The notes beneath the pieces were generated by a model. The model ran no database searches, was not told where the DNA came from, and worked only from the letters and a program-made list of their open reading frames with translations. A DNA stretch of 64,000 nucleotides from Streptomyces sp. NRRL F-5135. GTDB lineage: Bacteria > Actinomycetota > Actinomycetes > Streptomycetales > Streptomycetaceae. The DNA lies in the NCBI RefSeq assembly GCF_000719775.1, contig NZ_JOHR01000001.1:310001-374000 (forward strand), written 5' to 3'. Every line of letters starts with the position of its first letter. Within the stretch, counting starts at the first letter, position 1. The position numbers and the translations under genes were made by a program. Of this stretch, positions 50,229 to 58,274 are shown piece by piece.

Positions 50229-52493
50229 TTGACCGATCAGGCCGCGCACGGCAGCCGTACGGCGTACACGGCGTTCACCTGGGGCCATGCGGCACTCACC
50301 GCGGAGTTCGCCACCGACCCGGCCGGAACGCCGAGGATGACCCGCCTGGCACCGGCCGGCACCACGGCCCCGCCGCCCCCGCCCGGGGCACCGCTTCCCC
50401 TGGTCGAGATCACGGCCCTGGGCCATGGCGCCGGCTGGTCCGGCCAGCGCTTCACCGACGCCGCCCTGGGCTCCCGGCTGCGGTACCGCTCCCACACGGC
50501 GGAGCGCGACGGCGCCTGGCACCGGCTGCGGATCGACCTGCACGACCCGGGCAGCGGCCTCAGCGCCGAGGTGCGGCTCTCCTCCCCCGAGGGAATGTCC
50601 GTACTGCGCGGGGAGGTTCGGCTGCGCAACGACGGGGCGCGGCCCCTGGTCGTCCAGTCGGTCAGCAGTCTGCTGATCGGCGCGCTCCCCTCCCCCGACG
50701 CCCTCGACGTCCACGAGGCCCGCAACGACTGGCTCGCGGAATGCCGTTGGCACCGGGAGCCGCTGCGCGCCTCGGTCCCCGGGCTCAACCGCGCGGCACA
50801 CGAGCACGACAGCCGTGCCTGTCGTTTTCTCGCGGGACAGGGCAGTTGGCCCAGCGCGGGCCACCTCCCCATGGGCGCCCTGACCGAACGCCTCGGACGC
50901 GGCGGCGAAGGAGACGGGTACCGGAAAGGGGACCGGAACGGGCCCGGAGGCAGGTGCGGGGCGGGCGGCGCGAACGGGCACGGGGGCGGGCACGAGGCCG
51001 GGAACGGGGTCGGGAACGGGGTCGGCGGCGGCACCGGGCGCGCCTGGCTCTGGCAGATCGAGTCGCCCGTCGGCTGGCGCTGGGACACCGGCGAGCGCGC
51101 CGGCGCGGCGTATCTCGCGCTGAACGGTCCCACCGACGCCGAGCACCAGTGGCGCGAACGCCTCGCGCCCGGCGAGGAGTTCACGACCGTGCCCGCCGCC
51201 CTCGCCCTCGGCGCGAGCCTGGACGACGCGTTCGCCCAGCTCACCGCGTACCGGCGGGTCCTGCGCCGGCCGCATCCGGACCACACGGCCCTGCCCGTGG
51301 TCTTCAACGACTACATGAACACCCTGATGGGCGACCCCACCACGGAGCGCCTGCTGCCACTGATCGACGCCGCCGCCGAGGCGGGCGCGGAGTACTTCTG
51401 CATCGACTCCGGCTGGTACGACGACGACACGCGCGGGTGGTGGGACAGCGTCGGAGCGTGGCAGCCCTCGGCCCGGCGCTTCCCGGACGGCGGCATCGAG
51501 GCCGTCCTCGCGCACATCCGGGCGCGCGGGATGGTGCCCGGGCTGTGGCTGGAACCGGAGGTCGTCGGCGTACGCAGCCCGGTCGCCGCAACCCTGCCCG
51601 ACGGGGCGTTCTTCACGCGCGACGGTGTCCGGATCACCGAACACGGCCGCCACCAGCTCGATCTGCGCCACCCGGCCGCACGGGCACACCTCGACACGAC
51701 GGTCGACCGGATCGTGGGCGAGTGGGGCGTGGGCTATCTCAAGCTCGACTACAACATCACCGTGTCGCCGGGGCCTCAGGGGCCGGACGACACCTCCCCG
51801 GGCGGTGGTCTGCTCGGTCATGCCCGCGCCTACCTGGACTGGCTGTCCGCCGTCCTCGACCGCCATCCGGCACTGGTGGTGGAGAACTGCGCGTCCGGCG
51901 GCATGCGGATGGACGGCGCCTCGCTCGCCGTCGCCCAGCTCCAGTCCACCAGTGACCAGCAGGATCCGCTGTACTACCCGCCGATCGCGGCTTCGGCGCC
52001 GACGGCCGTTCCGCCGGAGCAGGGCGCCGTCTGGGCGTATCCGCAGCCCGAGTTCAGCGCGGCGGAGACCTCCTTCACCCTCGGCTCGGCGCTGCTGGGC
52101 CGGGTCCATCTGTCGGGCCACCTGGACCGTATGGCGCCGGACCGGCTGCGGCTCGTCCAGGACGCGCTGGCCACGTACAAGGCGATACGGCACGACCTGC
52201 GCGTGGCCGTACCCTGCTGGCCGCTGGGGCTGCCGGGCTGGACGGATCCGTGGGTCGCCCTGGGCCTGCGGGCGGGCGGGACGACCTATGTGTCGGTGTG
52301 GCGCAGGGGCGGGCCGAGCGACCGGGCGCTGCCCCTGCCGCACCTGGCGGGCCGGGCGGCGCGGGCCGAGATCCTGCACCCGTCGGCGCCGCTCGGGACG
52401 GCACGGTGGCGCGCGGACCGTGCGGAACTGACGGTCGCTCTGCCCACGGCCCCGGCCTGTGTGCTGGTACGGCTGACGACGACGGACGGATGA
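50229..52493 (+). CDS. GH36 alpha-galactosidase
   Basis: 754 residues from TTG 50229 (GGGAGGG upstream), no signal peptide. N-terminal beta-sandwich, then a barrel: YFCIDSGWYDDDTRGWWDSVGAWQPSARRFPDGG, GMVPGLWLEPEVVG, nucleophile Asp507 in VGYLKLDYNITVSPG, NCASGGMRMDGASL and acid/base Asp576 in STSDQQDP. A Gly/Asn/Asp-rich insertion of about 50 residues (about 225-275), encoded by short DNA repeats, interrupts the N-terminal domain and is not a family feature. It removes terminal alpha-galactose from oligosaccharides in the cytoplasm. Divergent from its LacI repressor. Confidence 0.95.
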   Translation: MTDQAAHGSRTAYTAFTWGHAALTAEFATDPAGTPRMTRLAPAGTTAPPPPPGAPLPLVEITALGHGAGWSGQRFTDAALGSRLRYRSHTAERDGAWHRLRIDLHDPGSGLSAEVRLSSPEGMSVLRGEVRLRNDGARPLVVQSVSSLLIGALPSPDALDVHEARNDWLAECRWHREPLRASVPGLNRAAHEHDSRACRFLAGQGSWPSAGHLPMGALTERLGRGGEGDGYRKGDRNGPGGRCGAGGANGHGGGHEAGNGVGNGVGGGTGRAWLWQIESPVGWRWDTGERAGAAYLALNGPTDAEHQWRERLAPGEEFTTVPAALALGASLDDAFAQLTAYRRVLRRPHPDHTALPVVFNDYMNTLMGDPTTERLLPLIDAAAEAGAEYFCIDSGWYDDDTRGWWDSVGAWQPSARRFPDGGIEAVLAHIRARGMVPGLWLEPEVVGVRSPVAATLPDGAFFTRDGVRITEHGRHQLDLRHPAARAHLDTTVDRIVGEWGVGYLKLDYNITVSPGPQGPDDTSPGGGLLGHARAYLDWLSAVLDRHPALVVENCASGGMRMDGASLAVAQLQSTSDQQDPLYYPPIAASAPTAVPPEQGAVWAYPQPEFSAAETSFTLGSALLGRVHLSGHLDRMAPDRLRLVQDALATYKAIRHDLRVAVPCWPLGLPGWTDPWVALGLRAGGTTYVSVWRRGGPSDRALPLPHLAGRAARAEILHPSAPLGTARWRADRAELTVALPTAPACVLVRLTTTDG

Positions 52494-52754
52494 GGCGGGG
52501 CGCCGCGGGCGGCGGGCTGCGGGCCGCGCCAATGCCGAGCTGGAAGGCTCGCGGTAGCGGGGTCTCCACCAGTCCGAGTGTCGGCGAGCGCCTGTGGCGC
52601 AACGTCTGACACAAGAGTGCCGTTTCCCAGAGGCCCCGCGACGTCCGGACGCGGGACCGACGTCGGCTTTCCTTGACCGTCCACGGCACGTTACTTGACA
52701 ATCCGTTTACCCGGGGGCCGTTGACGGCAGGACCGGACGATCGAGGGGGACGGA

Positions 52755-53753
52755 ATGATCAAGACGTTGTTCCGGAGCGACGACTTACCGCCGGCTGTCC
52801 GGCTGAACCATTTCGAGGAGTTCCAGACCATCACCAGGAACCCGATGCGGGTGACCAGCGACCGGCCCGAGGACTACCACGCCACCGTGCGGGCGGTGGA
52901 CCTCGACGGCGTGAAGGTGGCCGAACTGGCGTGTTCGCCGTCGGAACTCCACCGGTCGCCGACGTTGATCCGGAAGGCGGACCCGGAGGTCTACTCGATC
53001 GTGTACGCCTTGCGCGGGGAGGTCGGCGTGGCGCAGTCCGGTCGCGAAGCCGCGCTGGGACCGGGCCGGTTCGCGCTGTACGACAGCTCGATCCCCTTCC
53101 ACATCCGCATCGCGGCCGACGCGGAGGCCGAGGCCGACGGCCGGGGCACGGCCACGGTGGTGCGCGCCCAGGTGCCCCGGACCTCGCTGCCACTGTCGCG
53201 CGACCGGGTCGCCCGCCTGCTGGCGTTGCCGCTGTCCGGGCGGCAGGGCGTGGGCGGATTGCTCACCCAGTTCTTCACTTCGCTCACCGTCGACCCGGCG
53301 GGATACCGCCCGAGGGACGCACCCAGGCTCGGCACGGTGGGCCTCGACCTGCTGACCGCGACACTCGCCCACCACCTCGACGCCGACGACCGGGTGCCCG
53401 GGGAATCCGACCGCCGCACCCTGGTGCTGCGCGTCAAGGCGTTCATCCGGCAGCACCTGCACGAGCCCCGGCTCTCGCCGAGCGACATCGCCGCCGCCCA
53501 CCACATCTCCGTCAGCTACCTGCACCGTCTCTTCCAGGCTCACGACCTCACGGTTTCGGCGTGGATCCGCCACCAGCGACTGGAACGCGCCCGCCGCGAC
53601 CTCGCCGACCCCGCGCTGCGTACGGTCCCCGTCCACCGGATCGCGGCCGACTGCGGATTCAGCGATCACGCCACCTTCACCCGCGCCTTCCGCGCCGCGT
53701 ACGACATCCCGCCCCGGGACTTCCGTCGCCAGGCCCTCGCGACCTCGGCCTGA
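52755..53753 (+). CDS. AraC-family transcriptional regulator
   Basis: 332 residues from ATG 52755 (GAGGGGGA upstream). The N-terminal cupin-like AraC_binding_2 domain (about 1-190) has RSPTLIRKADPEVYSIVYALRGEVGVAQSGREAALGPGRFALYDSSIPFHI. The C-terminal double helix-turn-helix (about 225-330) has LSPSDIAAAHHISVSYLHRLFQAHDLTVSAWIRHQRLERARRDL and VPVHRIAADCGFSDHATFTRAFRAAYDIPPRDFR. No obvious target is adjacent: the GH36 upstream has its own repressor, and the next gene is convergent. Confidence 0.94.
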   Translation: MIKTLFRSDDLPPAVRLNHFEEFQTITRNPMRVTSDRPEDYHATVRAVDLDGVKVAELACSPSELHRSPTLIRKADPEVYSIVYALRGEVGVAQSGREAALGPGRFALYDSSIPFHIRIAADAEAEADGRGTATVVRAQVPRTSLPLSRDRVARLLALPLSGRQGVGGLLTQFFTSLTVDPAGYRPRDAPRLGTVGLDLLTATLAHHLDADDRVPGESDRRTLVLRVKAFIRQHLHEPRLSPSDIAAAHHISVSYLHRLFQAHDLTVSAWIRHQRLERARRDLADPALRTVPVHRIAADCGFSDHATFTRAFRAAYDIPPRDFRRQALATSA

Positions 53754-53777
53754 CGTCTCGCCGGCTCCGGTGAATGA

Positions 53778-53799
53778 GCCCCGCGAGTCGACGCGGGGC
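53778..53799. terminator. GC hairpin between AraC gene and phosphatase
   Basis: GCCCCGCG pairs with CGCGGGGC across a 6-nt loop in the 56-nt gap between convergent stops; it may serve both directions. Confidence 0.65.
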
Positions 53800-53809
53800 C
53801 GCGCGGCGT

Positions 53810-54430
53810 CTACGACGTGGGCACGTTGTACGACATCAGGGAGACCTGTCCGTCCGCCACCCGCAGTTCGGTGATCGCGCAGTTGCGCAGGCCGGGGAAC
53901 ACCCTCCGGTACTCGCTCTCCGGGATCGTGAGCAGGCGGCACAGCACCAGCCGCAGCAGGGAGTTGTGCGCGACGACGAGGACGCGACGGGCCGGGTACG
54001 CCTCGGCCAGCCGCAGCAGCGCGCCGGCGCCGCGGCCCGCCGCTGCCAGGGGGTCCTCCCCGCCCGGCAGCGGGTGGGCGGCCGGATCGGCGCGGAACGC
54101 CTCGACCTCACGCGGATGGGACCGCTCCAGCTCGGCGAGGGTACGGCCCTCGACGATCCCGAAGTCCAGCTCCGTCAGCTCCGGTTCCACGACGGGGTCG
54201 AGGCCCGTGGTCCGCACCGCGGGTGCCGCCGTGCGCCGGGCGCGGGAGAGGGGCGAGGTCACGACCGCGTCCAGCGCGGCGCCCGCGGCCCAGGCGCCGA
54301 GCGCCTCGGCCTGTTCGACGCCGCGCGGGGTCAGCTCGATGTCGCTGACGCCGGCGTAGCGGTTCTCCGCGTGCCAGACGGTCTCCCCGTGTCGCGTGAG
54401 GAACAGGGTGGTGGGTTCGGGGATGGTCAT
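53810..54430 (-). CDS. Histidine-phosphatase family (PGM-like) phosphatase
   Basis: 206 residues. Catalytic RHG motif TLFLTRHGETVWHAENRYAGVSDIELTPRG; second His in VLVVAHNSLLRLVL; acid residue in ELTELDFGIVEGRTLAELE. Its ATG overlaps the upstream FGGY kinase stop (ATGA), so the phosphatase is made with a sugar kinase. A sugar-phosphate phosphatase role in the same pathway is plausible. A cofactor-dependent glycolytic mutase is unlikely because it lacks the usual longer insert. Confidence 0.92.
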   Translation of the reverse strand: MTIPEPTTLFLTRHGETVWHAENRYAGVSDIELTPRGVEQAEALGAWAAGAALDAVVTSPLSRARRTAAPAVRTTGLDPVVEPELTELDFGIVEGRTLAELERSHPREVEAFRADPAAHPLPGGEDPLAAAGRGAGALLRLAEAYPARRVLVVAHNSLLRLVLCRLLTIPESEYRRVFPGLRNCAITELRVADGQVSLMSYNVPTS

Positions 54431-56004
54431 CCGTGCTCCCGTGCGTAGGCGGCGGTTTCCGAGGGCAGCCAGCCACGTCGTTCCAGTTCGCCGACCAGCT
54501 CGGCGAACGGCTGGTCGAATCGGCGGCGTACCTCCGGCCGGGGATCGAGGACCGTACGGACGCGCACCATACCGGCGAGGTCCGCGAGCGCCGCGGCCGG
54601 AGCACCGGCCCGGGTCCCGCCGCCGCCCGACGCCCGCCGTACGCCGTACGCGGCGAGCACCGCCATCCCGAGGGCCGAGTCGGTGTGTTCCGGAATCCGG
54701 GCCGGCAGCCCGAGCACGTCCGCGCGCAGTTGGTTCCAGTACGGGCTGCGGGTGGCACCGCCGGTGAAGGTGACCGGCTCCTCGACGGGCGCGCCGAGGA
54801 GCCGTACGTAGGCGAGGCAGAGCCGTTCGGCGAGGGCGACGCCCTGGAGCAGGGCGGCGTGGTGGTCGGCGTCGTCGGCGGGCGGGCCGGTGAGGAAGGC
54901 CTCCGCCTCGGCGGCCAGGAACGGGAACCGCTCGCCGCGTGAGACCAGGGGGTACGCGAGGACGCTCGCCGGTTCCCTTCCCGCGGCCAGCCGGTCCAGG
55001 CGGTGCAGGTCGGCTCCGGGGAAGGCACTGCTCAGCACGCCCGCGCCGACGCTGGAGGCCCCGCCGGGCAGCCAGTTCCCGTCCGGGGAGAGGTGGTTGT
55101 AGAGCACGCCCGCGGGGTCGTGCAGCGGGTCGGCCGTGACGCCCTTGAGCACGAGGGTGGTGCCCAGGACGGTGTTCCACCGGCCGACTCCCCAGGCGCC
55201 GGAGCCGAGTTGGGCCGCGCAGCCGTCGGTCATGCCCGCGATGACCGGGGTGCCCTCGGCCAGGCCCGTGGCCTCCGCCGCCGCGCGGCAGACCGTACCG
55301 AGCCGGGTGCCGGGCGCGGTCACGGCGGGGAAGTCGAGCCCGGACAGGCCGAGCCGGTCGAGGACTTCGGTGGGCCAGGCGCGGTGGAGCACGTCGTATC
55401 CGGTCTTCAGGGCGTGGCTGGAGTCGGCGGGTACCGGGTGGCCGACGAGCCGGCGGGTGATGAAGTCGGCCTGGTGGCAGACGCGGGCGCCCCCGCCACC
55501 CCCGTCGCCGCCGGCCCGGCGGCCCCCGCCGCCCCGGGCGTCCGGCCCTTCGCTCCCGTCGCCGCGCCCCGCGCGGTGGAGCCACAGCAGTTTCGCCAGC
55601 GCCCAGGTGGGCTGGATACGGTGGCCGAGCGCGCGCCAGACGTCCGCGCCGGCCTCCTGCGCGTCCCGCGCCTCGGCGCCCGCCCTGGCGTCGTCGTACA
55701 TCAGCGCCGGAGTGACCGGTTCGCCGCGTGAGTCGGTCAGCAGGACCGTGCCCGACGTGCCGCACACCGCGAGGCCCCGGACGCGCTCGGCGGGGAGCGT
55801 GCGCAGTGCCTGCCGGGCGGCGGCTCCGACACCGTCCCACCAATGTGCGGGCAGTTGTTCGTGCCGCCCGTCGTCGCGGTGGCCGGTCAGCGGGGCGGAG
55901 CCCCGGCCGACCACCTTCCCGTCGTCGGTGACCACCAGGACCCGCACGCCCTGGGTCCCCAGATCGACGCCCATCCACATGTCCTGGTGGCGTGTGTCCG
56001 TCAC
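54427..56004 (-). CDS. FGGY-family carbohydrate kinase (xylulokinase-like)
   Basis: 525 residues from GTG 56004. N-terminal ATPase fold MWMGVDLGTQGVRVLVVTDDG; the substrate-side Asp lies in MTDGCAAQLGSGAWGVGRWNTVLGTTLV; the second FGGY signature is EPVTFTGGATRSPYWNQLRADVLGLPA. A Gly/Ala/Arg-rich insertion (about 150-170) breaks the first domain and is probably a surface loop. It phosphorylates a sugar or polyol; the substrate is unknown. Divergent from the DeoR gene and co-transcribed with the phosphatase. Confidence 0.93.
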   Translation of the reverse strand: MTDTRHQDMWMGVDLGTQGVRVLVVTDDGKVVGRGSAPLTGHRDDGRHEQLPAHWWDGVGAAARQALRTLPAERVRGLAVCGTSGTVLLTDSRGEPVTPALMYDDARAGAEARDAQEAGADVWRALGHRIQPTWALAKLLWLHRAGRGDGSEGPDARGGGGRRAGGDGGGGGARVCHQADFITRRLVGHPVPADSSHALKTGYDVLHRAWPTEVLDRLGLSGLDFPAVTAPGTRLGTVCRAAAEATGLAEGTPVIAGMTDGCAAQLGSGAWGVGRWNTVLGTTLVLKGVTADPLHDPAGVLYNHLSPDGNWLPGGASSVGAGVLSSAFPGADLHRLDRLAAGREPASVLAYPLVSRGERFPFLAAEAEAFLTGPPADDADHHAALLQGVALAERLCLAYVRLLGAPVEEPVTFTGGATRSPYWNQLRADVLGLPARIPEHTDSALGMAVLAAYGVRRASGGGGTRAGAPAAALADLAGMVRVRTVLDPRPEVRRRFDQPFAELVGELERRGWLPSETAAYAREHG

Positions 56005-56329
56005 AGGCTCCCGCTTTCCGGTCGTCGTGGCCGCCGGGTGTTTTCCGGTGATCCCACCACACTTTTCACATGCTGGTCACGGCCCTCGCCGGGCCCGGGA
56101 ACATGCTTCCCTTACGGCCGCTCCCCCATGCCCCACCTGGGCGTCGTCCGCCGGACCGTGGCCGCTCCCGGGTTGACCCGGTCACCACTGTGGGAAACAC
56201 TGCCCGAACGGTACAACAACATCTCTGTTATATCCTCACACTTTCATGTTATTGATGAGGTGTCCCGGGCGGAGGAGCGCAGACGTCCTCACCTGCCCGC
56301 GGCCGACGTCAGCGGGATGAGGACCGGGA
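56005..56329. promoter_or_regulatory. Divergent control region with putative DeoR sites
   Basis: 325 nt without a gene, between the leftward kinase-phosphatase unit and the rightward deoR-dehydrogenase-kinase unit. Two related motifs, CACACTTTTCACATG (56058-56072) and CACACTTTCATGTT (56237-56250), lie about 54 and 80 nt from the respective starts. The right half (56210-56260) is clearly AT-rich. DeoR proteins often bind repeated short motifs of this sort; assignment is inferential. Confidence 0.6.
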
Positions 56330-57142
56330 ATGTCACAGGACCGAAGCCACCGAGGCCCCGTACAGCGGCGCCGGGAGATCTCCGACCACGTGCTGAGCGA
56401 GGGGTCGGCCTCGGCGGCGGACCTGGCGGAACGGTTCGGCGTGAGCCCCATGACGATCTACCGGGACATCGACGAGCTCGAACGCGAAGGCATCCTGCGC
56501 AAGTTCCGCGGCGGCGTGACCGCCCAGCCCTCCGGGGTCTTCGAGAGCAACGTCGCCTTCCGCAAGAAGACCATGCGTGCGGAGAAGGAAGCGCTCGCGG
56601 CCAGGGCCGCGACGCTCATCGAACCGGGCATGTCCGTGCTGATCGACGATTCGACCACCGTGCTGGAACTGGCCCGGCTGCTCCCCCGGTTCGAACCGCT
56701 GACCGTCGTCACCAACTTCCGTGAGGCGATCAACCTGCTCGCCGAGGAGCGCGGGATCCAGCTGATGGCCCTCGGCGGCGACTACGACCCCCTGCACGAC
56801 TCCTTCCTCGGGGTCCCCTGCGTGGAGGCCGTCGAGGCGCTCCGGGTCGACCTGTGCTTCGTGTCCGTATCGTCCGTGTACGGTGATCACGCGTTCCACC
56901 AGGAACAGCGCATAGTGGCGGTCAAGCGCGCGATGCTCGCCGCCGCCGGCCGCTCCGTCCTCCTGATCGACCACTCCAAGCTCGGCCGTACCGCGCTGCA
57001 CCGGCTGACCCCGCTGTCCGCCTTCGACCTGGTTCTGGTCGACGGCCGCACCCCGCCGGACGACCTGCGGTCCCTGGACGAGCGCGGAGTGCGCTACGAC
57101 GTCGCACCGATCCCCGATCCCCCGTCAAGGAGACCGCGTTGA
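56330..57142 (+). CDS. DeoR-family sugar-metabolism repressor
   Basis: 270 residues. N-terminal DeoR helix-turn-helix RRREISDHVLSEGSASAADLAERFGVSPMTIYRDIDELEREGILRKFRGGVTA. The sugar-phosphate isomerase-like effector domain has IEPGMSVLIDDSTTVLELARLL, LTVVTNFREAINLL, GIQLMALGGDYDPLHDSFLG and SVLLIDHSKLGRTALHRL. Such proteins respond to phosphorylated sugars. Its stop overlaps the TTG start of the dehydrogenase (TTGA). Expected to control both its own operon and the divergent kinase-phosphatase pair. Confidence 0.95.
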   Translation: MSQDRSHRGPVQRRREISDHVLSEGSASAADLAERFGVSPMTIYRDIDELEREGILRKFRGGVTAQPSGVFESNVAFRKKTMRAEKEALAARAATLIEPGMSVLIDDSTTVLELARLLPRFEPLTVVTNFREAINLLAEERGIQLMALGGDYDPLHDSFLGVPCVEAVEALRVDLCFVSVSSVYGDHAFHQEQRIVAVKRAMLAAAGRSVLLIDHSKLGRTALHRLTPLSAFDLVLVDGRTPPDDLRSLDERGVRYDVAPIPDPPSRRPR

Positions 57143-58158
57143 CGACCATCCTCGCCGCCGGTGACCACTTCGTCGCCCCCGAGTTGTTCGCCCGGGAGCT
57201 CGACGCCGAGATCGGCTCCGGCCATACGATCACCCGCCTGCACCTGCCCTGGCCGCTGACACCGTTCGGACCGGTCGGCGAGGTGACCGAGGCGTCCGGC
57301 GACGAGCGGACGCTCCTCGACGCGCTCGACGGTGTCCAGGTGTGTGTCACGCAGATGGCTCCGCTGACCCGCAAGGTGCTCGAGGGCTCGCCGGAGCTGC
57401 GGCTGGTGGTCGTCGGACGGGGCGGCCCGGTGAACGTCAACCTGGAGGCCGCGAGGGAACGCGGCGTCCAGGTGTGCAACACCCCGGGGCGCAACGCCGC
57501 CGCCACCGCCGAGTACACGCTCGGCCTGATGCTCGCGGCGATGCGCCGGATCCCGGAGACCTCGGCGGCGCTCGCCGAGGGCCGCTGGGCGGGCGAGTTC
57601 TACACGTACGACAACTGCGGGCCGGGCGTGGACGGCTCGACGGTCGGGCTGATCGGCTGCGGCGCGGTCGGCAGTCGGGTGGCGCGGGCGCTGACCGCGC
57701 TCGGCGCGCGGGTGCTGGTGTACGACCCGTACGCGGATCCGGCGGTGCTGCGCGAGGCGGGCACGCCGGTCGGGGAGCTGGCGGACCTGCTGCGCCGCTC
57801 CGACGTGGTGTCGCTGCACGCGCGCCTGACACCCGAGACGCGGGGCCTGCTGGGCGCCCGGGAGCTGGCGCTGCTGCCGGAGGGCGCGGTGGTCGTCAAC
57901 TGCGCGCGCGGTGCGCTGCTGGACGAGGACGCGCTGTGCGACGCGCTGGAGTCGGGCCGGCTCGCGGCGGCCGGACTGGACGTGTTCGCCGTGGAGCCCC
58001 CGCCGCCGGACTCACGGCTGCGGTCGGCGCCCCGGCTGGTGATGACGCCGCACCTGGCCGGCGCGAACAGGGCGGTGGCGCACAACGCGGCTCGGATCGC
58101 CGCCGCCGAGGTGGGCCGTTTCCTGCGGGGAGAGCCGCCGGCGCACCGCGTCGCCTGA
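57139..58158 (+). CDS. D-2-hydroxyacid dehydrogenase (NAD-dependent)
   Basis: 339 residues from TTG 57139 with AAGGAG 6 nt upstream. The NAD-binding motif is STVGLIGCGAVGSRVARALTALGARVLVYDPYADP. The catalytic triad regions are NCARGALLDEDAL (Arg), LDVFAVEPPPPDS (Glu) and MTPHLAGAN (His). This family interconverts 2-keto acids and D-2-hydroxyacids. Located between a DeoR regulator and an FGGY kinase, it may process a sugar-acid or glycolaldehyde-type intermediate rather than act in serine synthesis; the ACT domain of SerA is missing. Confidence 0.94.
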   Translation: MTTILAAGDHFVAPELFARELDAEIGSGHTITRLHLPWPLTPFGPVGEVTEASGDERTLLDALDGVQVCVTQMAPLTRKVLEGSPELRLVVVGRGGPVNVNLEAARERGVQVCNTPGRNAAATAEYTLGLMLAAMRRIPETSAALAEGRWAGEFYTYDNCGPGVDGSTVGLIGCGAVGSRVARALTALGARVLVYDPYADPAVLREAGTPVGELADLLRRSDVVSLHARLTPETRGLLGARELALLPEGAVVVNCARGALLDEDALCDALESGRLAAAGLDVFAVEPPPPDSRLRSAPRLVMTPHLAGANRAVAHNAARIAAAEVGRFLRGEPPAHRVA

Positions 58159-58274
58159 CGGGGCACCGGCCGGCACGCGCGCCGCGACGTACGGCGGGAG
58201 CGGGCAGAACAGCGGGAACAGCACGTCCGAGCAGATCGCGGAGCACGTCACCGTCATCCCGGGAAAGAGGAGAC

